The position numbers and the translations under genes are program-made. 64,000 bases of DNA from Cymbomonas tetramitiformis (Eukaryota > Chlorophyta > Pyramimonadophyceae > Pyramimonadales > Pyramimonadaceae), in contig LGRX02035459.1 of assembly GCA_001247695.2 (NCBI GenBank), positions 1 through 64,000 of the forward strand. The letters run 5' to 3'. Shown in pieces: positions 43,008-52,940 of this stretch. Each line of letters starts with the position of its first letter. Within the stretch, counting starts at the first letter, position 1. Under the pieces are notes generated by a model. It saw only the letters and a program-made list of their open reading frames with translations, was not told the origin of the DNA and ran no database searches.

Positions 43008-46000
43008 GCAGAAAACAGAAACATTGACAGATGGCTAGCACCCGGGAATAAACAGGCCCAATACGAGACAGGGAGCACCACACACCTCACTCAACACCAC
43101 ACGAGTGACCATGAAATGGTAAGTCTTGCGACCCTTCGGCTAAACAGTATAGACACACATGAACCATACGTGGACCGCGACCCCCAACAGGGGCAGGTGA
43201 AGCTGAACACGCCCCTGAACAAAGCCCACAGAGAAACCCTCCAAAGTGTCCTCCTCAAGACACACGACCATGCCAGCACCGCAGGGTTGAAGCGCATGAC
43301 AGAGATAGCCACCCAATGTAGGGAAGAAGGCAACAGGCAGGTGGCACATGCCACCATAGACAGAGCAGGAGAGGCAGTGCTAAGTATACTCACCAAAGCG
43401 AACAATTGCGCACTGAAGAGCGAGGAACTACCGACGGCGATAGCTGGGAGAGCCTCCACCCATGGAGCAACAGACCTGCTAATGAGCAAAAAGGACAGGA
43501 AAGAAAGAGATGCCGCAATACTCAAAATGCGGATGCACAAGAAAACCAAACGACAACTACGAAACCCACACACAGAACACACAACCCTCCGAAACCTAAA
43601 GGAAGGAGAGACAAAAGGCCCGACGAACAGGGACAATGCGGATGCAAAGGAATGGGTTTCGTGGCTTACCGAAGAGGCCAAAAAAGAAAGGTCGGCTGCA
43701 CACAAAGTGGTCAAACAGCACTGGAAGCGAGCCAAGCAAAGGCATAATGACAAAACAGTAAAAGAATACTGGAACAACCAAAAAAGGTACCACAAAAGGA
43801 TATATGCCAAGGCGCAAGAAACAGGCCATGCCCCTACGGCGAATATACAGGCCCTGCAGGACAGAGAGGGCAACCTAACTGTAGGACATAAGAACATTGC
43901 AAACGCACTAGTGGACCACATGGCTCACTCAGCACCATACAGGATGGAACACCGTAGTTTGCCCGACCTGAAACCCCCACCGTGGGAAGACCCAACTCAT
44001 AAAGAACGCCTCATAAAGGCACCAAGACCGGACCCCACGGGGCTGGACCTCACAATAAGTAGACAAGGCTACAGCAAGGCAGTACACACCCTAAACAACA
44101 ACAAAGCACCAGGCCCCACCAGGACCCCTAACGAAATACTCAAGTACATGCCAGAGGACTTCCACGACGCCTTACATGCACTCATGCTGGAAATGTGGAA
44201 CAGCAAACACGTCCCCCTCACCTGGAAGCGGGGGACATTCTGCTTCCACCACAAGAAAGGAGATGTCACCCTACAGCAAAACTACAGGCCTATAGCCCTG
44301 CTAGAGGGGGTATTCAAGCTATACACCTCGCAAATAGCAAACATGCTCTCCACGTTCTGCGAAACGCAGGGGATACTAGCCCAGGCGCAAGAAGGCTCAA
44401 GGGAGAAAAGGAACACACTCAGACAACTCACCAGAGTGACCAACGCAATAGAAGATGCAAATGTCTCCGGAAGGGAAGTGCATGGCCTGTATGTAGACTT
44501 CGAAAATGCTTATGGTTCAGTGGACCACAACAAGCTACTGCACACAATGCAATACCTTGGAATACCCGAAGAACTCACACAGGTGGTGCGAGACGTCCTA
44601 GGTACACAAAGCCACGACACCATGTCAATGTACACCAGAGTAGGAGGGGAAACCTCCGACAAAACGGTGCAGGTACAAAGAGGCCTCCTCCAAGGAGACA
44701 GCATGGGTCCTCTCCTCTTCATAATATACCAGGAACCGCTGTTAAGATGGCTGGAGGTGGGGGAGCACGGGTACCAACACAAATACGCAGCCGAACAGGA
44801 GAGACTGGGCCCCCTCAGGACGACAGCAGGGGCGTTCGTCGACGACCTGCTCATACTATGCCCCACGATTTTCCACATGCGAACTCAGCTGCACAAACTA
44901 AAAGCATTCTCACAATGGAGTGAACTCAAAATTAACCTTACCAAGTCAGCCATAACTGGCATAAAAAATGGAGTTCCCATACCCGAGCAACTTCATAAGG
45001 ACCTCAAAACGGTTGGGGTGGATGGTAAGCTGAGCCATTTCAAAATACTCAAACCAGACGAAACATACAAATACCTAGGAGTACTACTTGCATTCACAGG
45101 TAGATGGGACAGGGAAAAAGAAGCTGCCAGGGAGGAGATGAACCACAGGATACAAGCACTGCTGCGCTCACCACTGACGCCAGACCAAAAAGAATACTCC
45201 CTTCACTCTGCAATACTGGGGAAATTCCGGTATGGACTGCACTTGGGCCTCTACACCGCAGGAGAAATAGACGACTTCAACAAAATAATAGGTGGGGCCA
45301 CAAAGAACATACAAGGCTTACCCCGCAACGGAACACCAAACATTTTCACCACACAGGAAAAGGAAAGGTTCGGCCTGGGCATGGTGCCGCTCCAGGCAGT
45401 CTACGCCCAGTCAGTCTGGAGCGGACTGCTGGAGGCCATGCATAGTGAGGAAGACAGAGGGGCAGTACGGGGCCCGGCGTGGAGGCAAATAAACCTGACG
45501 TCGAGACTCAGAATGTCCCACGTCAGCAGGTCCACCAGAGGACTGATAGAATACCACTGCACCACACGCATGAATTGCACAGACCTTACCAAACTCTGGG
45601 GGGGGCACCAGACAAAATACAACACTCTAAGGAAACTCAATGCCCTACTCAGATACAACATTACGCCCCAAGGGACGGAGGGGATGCTCAGACAACTCCA
45701 AACCCCAGTACCAAAGATAATGGAGCAGCTGAAAGGGGCGACCAGAAGAAAGTCTGACAAAGAGATGGAAGGAACCACAAGAAAAACGAAAGCAGGCAAA
45801 ATGATTGATGGGGACCTACCGGCGCCTCCAGACTGGCAAGCGATGCACACAGACCAAACCGCAAAGCTCACAATACCCAAGGACACGCCGACTACGATAA
45901 ACTTCACAACGTGCCTCAAACTATTCACGCACTTCCCGGACCTAGCGTTCCTTACTACCCGGGATGGCCAACACGCGATTAGCCAGGTCAACGTCAGGGA

Positions 46001-49000
46001 ACAATGCACAGATGCAACCCTCAACACAGACCGGAGTGCCATAGCAAAAGGCCTGGCACACCTATACCCATACCTATGTGAAGCCCAGCCGAGGGACATA
46101 GCGAAGCCGGGGGACTTCTATGACAGCCTCACCAACCGACGGCTAAAGCAACAGTACAGGAGCATGCCCAGTGAGGGACCACTGGACCCCTACACAATGC
46201 GAACCAACCTCCCGCGCCTCAACCCAGAACGTCTACGAGCTACAATGACGGAATGGGAGGCGAAACTGGTCCCCAGAGAGGAGATTCATAGGCAACTCTC
46301 CCTACACCCGCTCACAAGGATTAACGAGACAGAAACCACCAGTCAAACGTGGGGGGAAGAGCGGGAGGTCCCACAAGACCTCCACCCACACCCACAAACT
46401 AAGTGGATAAACGAAGTGGACCCCATGGCCGAGAAAATGGAGGCAGACGGCTTTGAGAAAGGCCAAACAATAGACAAACCGAAGGAAATAGTGGCCATGA
46501 GGACCCTGCTCATTGACCCAACAGACCCCCACTCCCAGGTGACGCAGTATAGAACCCAGTGGAGGCACCCAGCAGGAAATGACTCCTACTCGTGGAGTAC
46601 AAGGGAAACCATAACTGACTATTTAAAACTTGCCAAGCGAAGGGGCCAAAGTGCGACCACCTTCCCAACCCTGAAAAGAAGGCTGCAAGCCAGGGGCTCC
46701 CAGGTGACCCACCCCGAAGGTCTCAGAGAAATATTGGCCGGAAGGCCTCACCTGGGACAGGCCTGGCCCACACTACATGCAGGAAACCTCACCCTGGACC
46801 CGACAGAAACCAACCCAGAACAGGACATTGTGGACAAAAGAGAACACTACTGCCAATTACGGCTGGAAGGGGAACTCGCCCACAGCTACCACAGAAACGG
46901 GAAGTACATAGGCACCCTTACGAAAGAAAAGCTCCTCAGGCTACACGAAAGGTACACCCAGGCAGTGGGTACCACACACCACCAAACCCCGCACCAACGC
47001 ACACTACGCACTGAAATGTGGGAGGACCATAAAATACAGGTCTCCACGTTCGAGGAGGAAGTAGGGCACCTCCTCATTAGGTATTCAAGCAAAGAAGAAA
47101 AGGAGGAAAGGAAAAAGAACTTACAAAACCACTGGACATTCCCTGCCCAGATGCAAAGGGCGCTACAACAAGCATTCGGAATTACCACCGAACTATTTGC
47201 CTCACCCCTCAATGTCCACCACAACACCACGACGTACTACGCCAAGTACGACAGAGACAAGGTGTTCGGGGCCAGAGGCTCAGCCTGGACGGCAAACTGG
47301 ATGAAACTGGGGGCCTACCAATTCAACCCAGAATACACGCCACAGGACCTCAAAAAGGCACTGGACTTTGCCATTGCGGCCACCACTACACAGGACCCAG
47401 TGTTTGGGGTCGGAGTATACCCGACATATGAGAAAACCCCATACAGGAAACTATACAATGCACATGCAGGGCACCTGGTGCACGAACTATTTGAAATACC
47501 ACAAGGCAAATTCACATTCCTGCCCCCTGACCACTGGATGGGTGCCACCCACCAGCAAGCGAAACAGTGCAACTGGAACCTCAGGGTACTGATTGTCGCC
47601 AACAAAGCGGGGTGGCAGGCCCACTGCGGAGACCCAGATATTGCCGCGGATTGCATAAGGAAGGCACTCACAACCTGCCCGCAGAGCAAGGTCCGCACGA
47701 CCTCAGCCGTCAAACAGCCAGCAAGGGAGGCGAACCAGCACGAAGCGAACGAACCAAACCAAGAAGGACGCACCCTCGGAGTCGACTGTGTTGTGGACAC
47801 AAGACCATGGCAGAGATACGAACTCCCGGAGATAAAGACAAAGGACATGACAAATGCAAGGGGGAAAATGTGCAACACAGGGCCACACATACGGAACGAC
47901 CTCTGCCCCCAGTGCTACAATATACAGACAGAAGTTGAAACCTGGTGGGAGAACAGCCACCTCCATGTGGAAGACGGACCAGCCAAATGGGAACTCCTCC
48001 CCGGAAGCAGGGGGGGTAAATGGGACATACACCCCCCCACCGTACAACAGGTGATAGAAGCGAACACCTTACACACCAGACTTAGAAGACAAACTGATGC
48101 CCAAACGGTATGGGACAAGGTGGCGAGGTCAAAAATTGTCAGATACCCCACTGACTTCTGGCCTGAACACGAACCGGGGGTCCAAGGGAGAAGATGGGAA
48201 CTAATGAGAGACCGAACAGAGGACCCCAGGAACCTAGGCCCAAGAGACACACCAGCCCAACTGACATACCCCTCCCCTCAAAGGGCGCACGAAGCGACCT
48301 CGTACCTATACACAGACGGAAGCAAAAGAGAGATTGATACAGAAGAAGGAGGCAAAGAATGGGCCTCAGGGGCTGCGGTATGGGACCCCAGGTCCGGAGA
48401 AGGGGAGACCCACATGCTTCGGTGGGAAGGGGAGGACCAAGAGGTGAACAGAGCTGAGCTTCTTGCCATACAGAAGGCAGTGACGCTCCCGCCGCCACCA
48501 AGTGGCAAAGGACTCACCATTTGCACGGACAGTGCCAATTCCATTAGACAACTGGAGAACATGAGAACAAAACCCCATAGCATGGAACACCACCGGCAAA
48601 GGGACCTCCTGCATGCCATACTGGTCAACATTGAGGCACTGGTAGCAGCGGGACACACTGTTTCCCTACTGAAAGTCAAGGCACATACAGGAATTGCAGG
48701 AAACGAAAAAGCCGACGAGGCAGCCAAGCAAGCCTGCACCACAGGGACCCTCACGGAAGCGTGGGACAACAACGAAACAATACAAGTCAAACCAATGGTG
48801 CCAGATGGGGACTCGGACAGCAGAGAGCTAAAAGGAAAGCTCGCGGTACAAAAATACGTAACCACGCTACTCCGTGAACAGCAAACCCGAGGAAACAACA
48901 GGCTCTCAGCGAAAATGACCGAGCTTCAAGGAGAACCCACAACCTGGACCCACCAACCGAAAACAGAGCACATTTTCAGGTGGGAAGCGCACCATGACCA

Positions 49001-50483
49001 AGCACAACAAACCGAACAGGAGCAAGCAACAATACGGGACCAATTGCCCAACCAGCAGCAACAAGCCAACCAGACCAGAGATGAAGAAGACAGGCAAATA
49101 AAAGCCATGATGGAACAAAGGGAGGATGAGGAGACGCTCCTTATACGAGACATGCAGGAGCAACAAGAATGCTGGGAGACAGAGGGCAACTCGGACCCCA
49201 CTCGAGGAAGCGACCCCAGACCTGCAGAGACACCACCCCAACCCTACGAGGGGGAAGAAATATTTGAGGAACTCAACGAACTCGCGGACAGACTCGAGGT
49301 AACCCAAGAGGAGCACAATGACGAGGGAATTTTTGGGATGCTCAATGAACTCATCGAACAGCGGGAAGCGCCTCAAAAGAAGCCGGCAAACGAAAGACAA
49401 GCTCACCATGACCGGGTCACGGAGGAGTCCAGAGTCCATGCGATGATGGAGGACCCGATGCCCAGAACAAGATGGAAACAACGAAAGCACGACATGACAC
49501 ACAACAGAACGAAAAACAGGAACGCCCCCCCGGTTCAAGAGGGCAAGGCCACCGACAACTGGCTAAATGAAACAATGAGGCACCTCAAGGGAGACAAGCC
49601 ACTACACAAAATAGCGAACGGCTTCTGGAAACGAGCCACCCTTGCGGCACGGAAAACAATACTCAAATGCAGACTGAGAATACTGCCAGCGCAAGACTAT
49701 GAGACGGCGAAAAACTCAGCAGGAGGAAACGGAAGGTGCACCCTGGAAGGATGCCGACACAAAGGGGTGGACTACGCAAAGGGCTTCCTCATGAGAGTGG
49801 GGCACGCCCTGGGAGGATGCGACAACCCACGAATGCGGGGAATGTTCTCAGATAGGGCGGACGCCCACGCAGACGAACTCAAACACATACTTGACCACCA
49901 TAGGAAAGGCGGATGCAGAGTCCTCGCCTACACGGGAAAAAAGAGGGACCCAGGGGCTAAGCCAAGAGTGCTTCCGAACTACATACTCACCAGAGGGCAT
50001 TGCAGACACGACGGAAAGGACAACCCAGGCAGGAACGATGGGCCCGACACAATACCAAGCTTTGTGGACATAGTCATGATAGAGGGCCTGGAGGACCTAG
50101 AGGATGGGTGGGAATGCACACAACAGGAAGCACCAGCGAGAGTCAAAAGCCTACACCTCATTGAGGTGGCCCACACCGATGACGAAAAATGGGGACCCAA
50201 GCTCTTGGAAAAATACACGAAATATGGACCACTACTACAACTGCTACGCAGACACGGATTCCGTGCCAAACTCCATGTCTTTGCAGTGGGCAGAACCGGC
50301 ACGGTATACAAGCACAACCGAGACATACTAGAGCAACTTGGGCTTGACAGAAAAGAAGCCATACAGGCACTACAAAGAATACACGACCTGACAGTGAACT
50401 ACGCACACAACACCTACCAGCTATATAGAAGACTCAGACAAGAGAAACAGGAAGATGAAAAAGATGCGAACCACCCAGTGTAA
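43008..50483 (+). CDS. Dualen RT, PCIF1-like methyltransferase, RNase H, restriction-like endonuclease polyprotein
   Basis: About 2,490 codons in the same frame. The AP-endonuclease end (NIDRWLAPG, SDHEMV) is followed by RT at about 44000-45120: KAPGPTRTPNEILK, NYRPIALLEGVFKLY, GLYVDFENAYGS (first catalytic Asp), QRGLLQGDSMGPLLF, GAFVDDLLIL (double Asp) and TYKYLGVLL. After a conserved linker comes the PCIF1-like domain (47040-47720), then RNase HI (48297-48760; YTDGSK, NRAELLAI, CTDSAN, KAHTGIAGNEKADE), a Glu/Gln-rich coiled coil (48900-49500), and the CCHC knuckle (CTLEGC...HALGGC). The restriction-like endonuclease ends it (49950-50440; IPSFVDIVM, HLIEVAHTDD, KYTKYGPLLQLLRRHG, AVGRTGTVY). 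All catalytic residues I can judge are present. Confidence 0.92.
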   Translation, partial: AENRNIDRWLAPGNKQAQYETGSTTHLTQHHTSDHEMVSLATLRLNSIDTHEPYVDRDPQQGQVKLNTPLNKAHRETLQSVLLKTHDHASTAGLKRMTEIATQCREEGNRQVAHATIDRAGEAVLSILTKANNCALKSEELPTAIAGRASTHGATDLLMSKKDRKERDAAILKMRMHKKTKRQLRNPHTEHTTLRNLKEGETKGPTNRDNADAKEWVSWLTEEAKKERSAAHKVVKQHWKRAKQRHNDKTVKEYWNNQKRYHKRIYAKAQETGHAPTANIQALQDREGNLTVGHKNIANALVDHMAHSAPYRMEHRSLPDLKPPPWEDPTHKERLIKAPRPDPTGLDLTISRQGYSKAVHTLNNNKAPGPTRTPNEILKYMPEDFHDALHALMLEMWNSKHVPLTWKRGTFCFHHKKGDVTLQQNYRPIALLEGVFKLYTSQIANMLSTFCETQGILAQAQEGSREKRNTLRQLTRVTNAIEDANVSGREVHGLYVDFENAYGSVDHNKLLHTMQYLGIPEELTQVVRDVLGTQSHDTMSMYTRVGGETSDKTVQVQRGLLQGDSMGPLLFIIYQEPLLRWLEVGEHGYQHKYAAEQERLGPLRTTAGAFVDDLLILCPTIFHMRTQLHKLKAFSQWSELKINLTKSAITGIKNGVPIPEQLHKDLKTVGVDGKLSHFKILKPDETYKYLGVLLAFTGRWDREKEAAREEMNHRIQALLRSPLTPDQKEYSLHSAILGKFRYGLHLGLYTAGEIDDFNKIIGGATKNIQGLPRNGTPNIFTTQEKERFGLGMVPLQAVYAQSVWSGLLEAMHSEEDRGAVRGPAWRQINLTSRLRMSHVSRSTRGLIEYHCTTRMNCTDLTKLWGGHQTKYNTLRKLNALLRYNITPQGTEGMLRQLQTPVPKIMEQLKGATRRKSDKEMEGTTRKTKAGKMIDGDLPAPPDWQAMHTDQTAKLTIPKDTPTTINFTTCLKLFTHFPDLAFLTTRDGQHAISQVNVREQCTDATLNTDRSAIAKGLAHLYPYLCEAQPRDIAKPGDFYDSLTNRRLKQQYRSMPSEGPLDPYTMRTNLPRLNPERLRATMTEWEAKLVPREEIHRQLSLHPLTRINETETTSQTWGEEREVPQDLHPHPQTKWINEVDPMAEKMEADGFEKGQTIDKPKEIVAMRTLLIDPTDPHSQVTQYRTQWRHPAGNDSYSWSTRETITDYLKLAKRRGQSATTFPTLKRRLQARGSQVTHPEGLREILAGRPHLGQAWPTLHAGNLTLDPTETNPEQDIVDKREHYCQLRLEGELAHSYHRNGKYIGTLTKEKLLRLHERYTQAVGTTHHQTPHQRTLRTEMWEDHKIQVSTFEEEVGHLLIRYSSKEEKEERKKNLQNHWTFPAQMQRALQQAFGITTELFASPLNVHHNTTTYYAKYDRDKVFGARGSAWTANWMKLGAYQFNPEYTPQDLKKALDFAIAATTTQDPVFGVGVYPTYEKTPYRKLYNAHAGHLVHELFEIPQGKFTFLPPDHWMGATHQQAKQCNWNLRVLIVANKAGWQAHCGDPDIAADCIRKALTTCPQSKVRTTSAVKQPAREANQHEANEPNQEGRTLGVDCVVDTRPWQRYELPEIKTKDMTNARGKMCNTGPHIRNDLCPQCYNIQTEVETWWENSHLHVEDGPAKWELLPGSRGGKWDIHPPTVQQVIEANTLHTRLRRQTDAQTVWDKVARSKIVRYPTDFWPEHEPGVQGRRWELMRDRTEDPRNLGPRDTPAQLTYPSPQRAHEATSYLYTDGSKREIDTEEGGKEWASGAAVWDPRSGEGETHMLRWEGEDQEVNRAELLAIQKAVTLPPPPSGKGLTICTDSANSIRQLENMRTKPHSMEHHRQRDLLHAILVNIEALVAAGHTVSLLKVKAHTGIAGNEKADEAAKQACTTGTLTEAWDNNETIQVKPMVPDGDSDSRELKGKLAVQKYVTTLLREQQTRGNNRLSAKMTELQGEPTTWTHQPKTEHIFRWEAHHDQAQQTEQEQATIRDQLPNQQQQANQTRDEEDRQIKAMMEQREDEETLLIRDMQEQQECWETEGNSDPTRGSDPRPAETPPQPYEGEEIFEELNELADRLEVTQEEHNDEGIFGMLNELIEQREAPQKKPANERQAHHDRVTEESRVHAMMEDPMPRTRWKQRKHDMTHNRTKNRNAPPVQEGKATDNWLNETMRHLKGDKPLHKIANGFWKRATLAARKTILKCRLRILPAQDYETAKNSAGGNGRCTLEGCRHKGVDYAKGFLMRVGHALGGCDNPRMRGMFSDRADAHADELKHILDHHRKGGCRVLAYTGKKRDPGAKPRVLPNYILTRGHCRHDGKDNPGRNDGPDTIPSFVDIVMIEGLEDLEDGWECTQQEAPARVKSLHLIEVAHTDDEKWGPKLLEKYTKYGPLLQLLRRHGFRAKLHVFAVGRTGTVYKHNRDILEQLGLDRKEAIQALQRIHDLTVNYAHNTYQLYRRLRQEKQEDEKDANHPV
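47040..47720 (+). other. PCIF1-like adenosine methyltransferase domain within Dualen
   Basis: HLLIRYSSKEEKEER and then TELFASPLNVHHN (47190-47225), VFGARGSAW (about 47260-47290), AYQFNPEYTPQDL (NPEY at 47325-47336), FGVGVYPTYEKTPYRKL, KFTFLPPDHWM and NLRVLIVANKAGW. Human PCIF1 has the same series: FASPLN, FGSRG, a NPPF catalytic motif, a strand with a Pro and aromatic residues, and a late strand before a Gly/Trp turn. PCIF1 adds the N6-methyl group to cap-adjacent 2'-O-methyladenosine. Here the catalytic motif is NPEY in both copies, so the second Pro is Glu and the chemistry is unproven. Confidence 0.75.
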
Positions 50484-50600
50484 ATTGTCCCATTAAGGCC
50501 GCCATTTGTGGCGGTCCGGCCCAGAGTAGGGCCGGGGAAATTAATTTACTCATACGCCCGACGGGCGTGGTTTTTTCTTTTTCTTTTTCTTTTCTTTTCC
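50484..50600 (+). other. Dualen 3' UTR: hairpins and TTTTTC tail
   Basis: Three successive hairpins: GCCGCC/GGCGGT (50499-50515), CCGGCCC/GGGCCGG (50516-50535) and ACGCCC-GAC-GGGCGT (50554-50568). The tail TTTTTTCTTTTTCTTTTTC follows from 50571. The last hairpin and the tail are shared with copy 2 and are probably what the RT binds to start copying. Confidence 0.65.
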
Positions 50601-51749
50601 CACCCAAAGTATTTGTACAAGTATATTGTTGGATAACAAATCATTTGTGTTTTAATCATAGCTGACTCATCATGGATAAGATTTCATCATAAGGTCAATA
50701 GTCATGAAGCTGAATATATTGTCATCTACATATGACAAACATGACAAGTTTTATTAATGTATAATTCAGCTTCTCCCACAATGTAGACTAAAAGTATTGT
50801 CCATAATTTAGACATTAGGTTCAGACCACAACTTAGACAATGGGCATTGGCAATAATTCAAAAACGAATTTTATTCTGTCTACATCTTAGATGGTGGGGC
50901 CCATCCATAACTCAGGCAATAGGAACCACCCAACTATACAGTGGGATCCATCTTCAAATAGTGGGTTCTGTCTATAATGTAGATATAAGATTACCTCAAT
51001 CAGAAATCAAAGTCAAATTATGTCAACTAATAATAAATAATTCAAAATTAAACTATACGTATGACATATACCATTGCAATACGTGTTTACTATCGGATGC
51101 CTCTGTTGCTTGGTGCATGCCAGTCGCTTTGTAGCAACCAAAGCCAGAGTGTAATTGAATAGATACCATTGCAATATTCCGGCAAAAGTCGCACCCACTC
51201 TGGCTTACCACCATGCTGCATGTTCAGCGATGCAGTGCCTGTCAATGCACAAGTAATGCAGTGCGTACCTGGAGAATTCCTGGGATTTTGCCATCACACA
51301 CCACGGTGACATCATGATAAACCGATGATGTTGTGATGTTGCATAGAGCTGCAAGATCAATCTGTGCATAAGACATTCACGTGCAGCCATACACAACTTA
51401 TCACTGACCATACGGTACATGTACATTGCCATCTAATCCCGTGTGCTCATGAATTGTGTGTCACCTATGAGCACTGTCATATATACAATGCCAGCAGAGT
51501 CAAACCAAAACAAACAAGCACTACTGAAGAAATACGAGGTCTCACTGAGTCACAGGATAAAGGAACGAATAGTGAATACACTCATTAACACTGATCCGCG
51601 AATGGCTGTCTCGTGGCTGGCTGGCTGGCTGACTGATAACGAATAATGTACACCATCGTATGCATGACTGGCGGTGGTGATGGTGGTGGTGGCTGCTGCT
51701 CCTGGTCTCTCGCTGCATGTGTGTGTGTGTGTGTGTCCGTGAATGTGCG

Positions 51750-51828
<79 letters not shown>

Positions 51829-52040
51829 GGTTTACTAAGGGGCTGGGTGATGTGTAGGCAATGATGACGTACAGTCGCTTTTGCCACAGTGAATAAGGAA
51901 CCACTCCTTGAAGAAGAAGATTGAGCAGAGCGAATTTTGACTGTGTACTCCTTTGGCCGAAATTGATGATCCTTGATTCGTAGTCTAGCTACAAACTGCA
52001 TGCATAAAAAAGGGAATCATAAGTCTCGCAACCAACATGG
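50601..52040. other. AT-rich DNA with microsatellites, no gene
   Basis: Holds (GT)n at 51718-51734, (CTGT)n at 51749-51828 (about 20 units) and a copy of the repeat-T end motif at 51197-51216. Short frames here are not convincing. Confidence 0.6.
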
Positions 52041-52200
52041 CATTCACTCTGGCTTACCATCATGCATGATACTTTCGGGGGGACACTGTCTTACCATGTA
52101 TATTAGATTAATGTCATAATTTATTTCCCCGTGCGATGGTTGAAACCGTCCTGAAGTCTTTTGGGGCCTACTAAGTAGGTGTCCCATGTGATGCATACTA
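52041..52200 (-). repeat. Repeat-T end motif and structured repeat P, copy 3
   Basis: CATTCACTCTGGCTTACCAT at 52041 is followed by a minus-oriented P copy: GATGGTTGAAACCGTCCTGA, then GGGGCCTACTAAGTAGGTGT. Confidence 0.7.
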
Positions 52201-52252
52201 CTATAATCTGAATATGCAGTGACCTTCACTCATACATACAGTAGGTGTGCAC

Positions 52253-52456
52253 AATGCGTGGTGTGAAGCCAGAGTGAATACTATAACATACAGTATGTGT
52301 GTTTCACACTGTTAATTACTTTGTGTGTTGCCTTGTATGCTCCGTCACGCCGGGACACGTGTCGTGATTATCACGGTCTGATTTAACAATCAGATGCCTA
52401 TGTTGCTTGGTACAAATCGCACAATGTGTGGTAGTAGGCCTCCCAGAGTGAACACT
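52253..52456 (+). repeat. Dispersed repeat T (MITE-like), copy 2
   Basis: Bounded by GTGAAGCCAGAGTGAATACT at 52263 and a diverged CCCAGAGTGAACACTATA at 52441. The interior matches 34140-34300, including TCGTGATTATCACGGTCTGA. Confidence 0.75.
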
Positions 52457-52533
52457 ATAAGTAGGGAGGGCATCTGTTGCGTGTTACGATCCCGTGCGCG
52501 GCACTGCAGGATATATATATGTATATATTTATT

Positions 52534-52800
52534 TATATACACCCTGCCACGCCACTCACGGGAACGCAACGTGCAAACAGGGGCACCAAAAATTGTCTTG
52601 GGCCCTGGAAAACCTCAGGACGGTATCGACCACCGCGGGGGGAATAAAAAACTATATTTGTCAACTCAACATATCAGGCAGGATGATGTCCCGTTCATTT
52701 CCATAAAAGTGATAGATGGGCACACCTGAAGACACCTTTGAGTAAACTCCGTAATACAAGAAGTACACCACGTCCCCAAGTATGTAGAAGATATCCCAAG
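52534..52800 (+). repeat. Dispersed structured repeat P, copy 4, with shared 3' flank
   Basis: TATACACCCTGCCACGCCAC through GGTATCGACCACCGCGGGGG to 52691. The following GACACCTTTGAGTAAACTCC and CCCAAGTATGTAGAAGATAT segment is also shared with 34667-34732, so the repeated unit is longer than the core. Confidence 0.8.
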
Positions 52801-52940
52801 TTTTGAGCAGATTTGTATTTTATATTGGATATATTTTATAACGTGTTTGTAAGGACAAGGAGGTGTACTTTACGGACTTCCTCAAAAGTATAACTCCAAG
52901 GCTCTAAGGTGTGCCCACTTATCACATTTGTGGAATTAAT

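Larger units (their letters stand above)
36465..50600 (+). mobile_element. Dualen/RandI-like non-LTR retrotransposon, nearly complete, about 14 kb
   Basis: One reading frame runs the whole length, interrupted by TGA (40338-40340) and TAG (43005-43007), and ends at TAA (50481-50483). Domains in order: an unrecognised N-terminal protein, an in-frame repeat linker, a Ulp1-like cysteine protease, AP endonuclease, reverse transcriptase, a PCIF1-like methyltransferase, RNase H, a coiled coil, a CCHC knuckle and a restriction-like endonuclease. Two endonucleases with RNase H and a protease define Dualen. The 3' end has hairpins and a TTTTTC-rich tail. The 5' limit is not fixed: CCCGCAGG acceptor-like sites lie at about 36320 and 36471, just before the open frame. 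I did not find flanking duplications. Confidence 0.9.

Noticed and set aside
41166..43921. Several minus-strand ORFs with hydrophobic stretches opposite Dualen
   Set aside because: They are antisense shadows; hydrophobicity follows from the complement of Lys/Gln/Thr-rich codons.
51646..52001. ORFs rich in Val/Cys/Leu/Ser or Thr/Asp/Arg/Gln
   Set aside because: These are translations of the (CTGT)n microsatellite.
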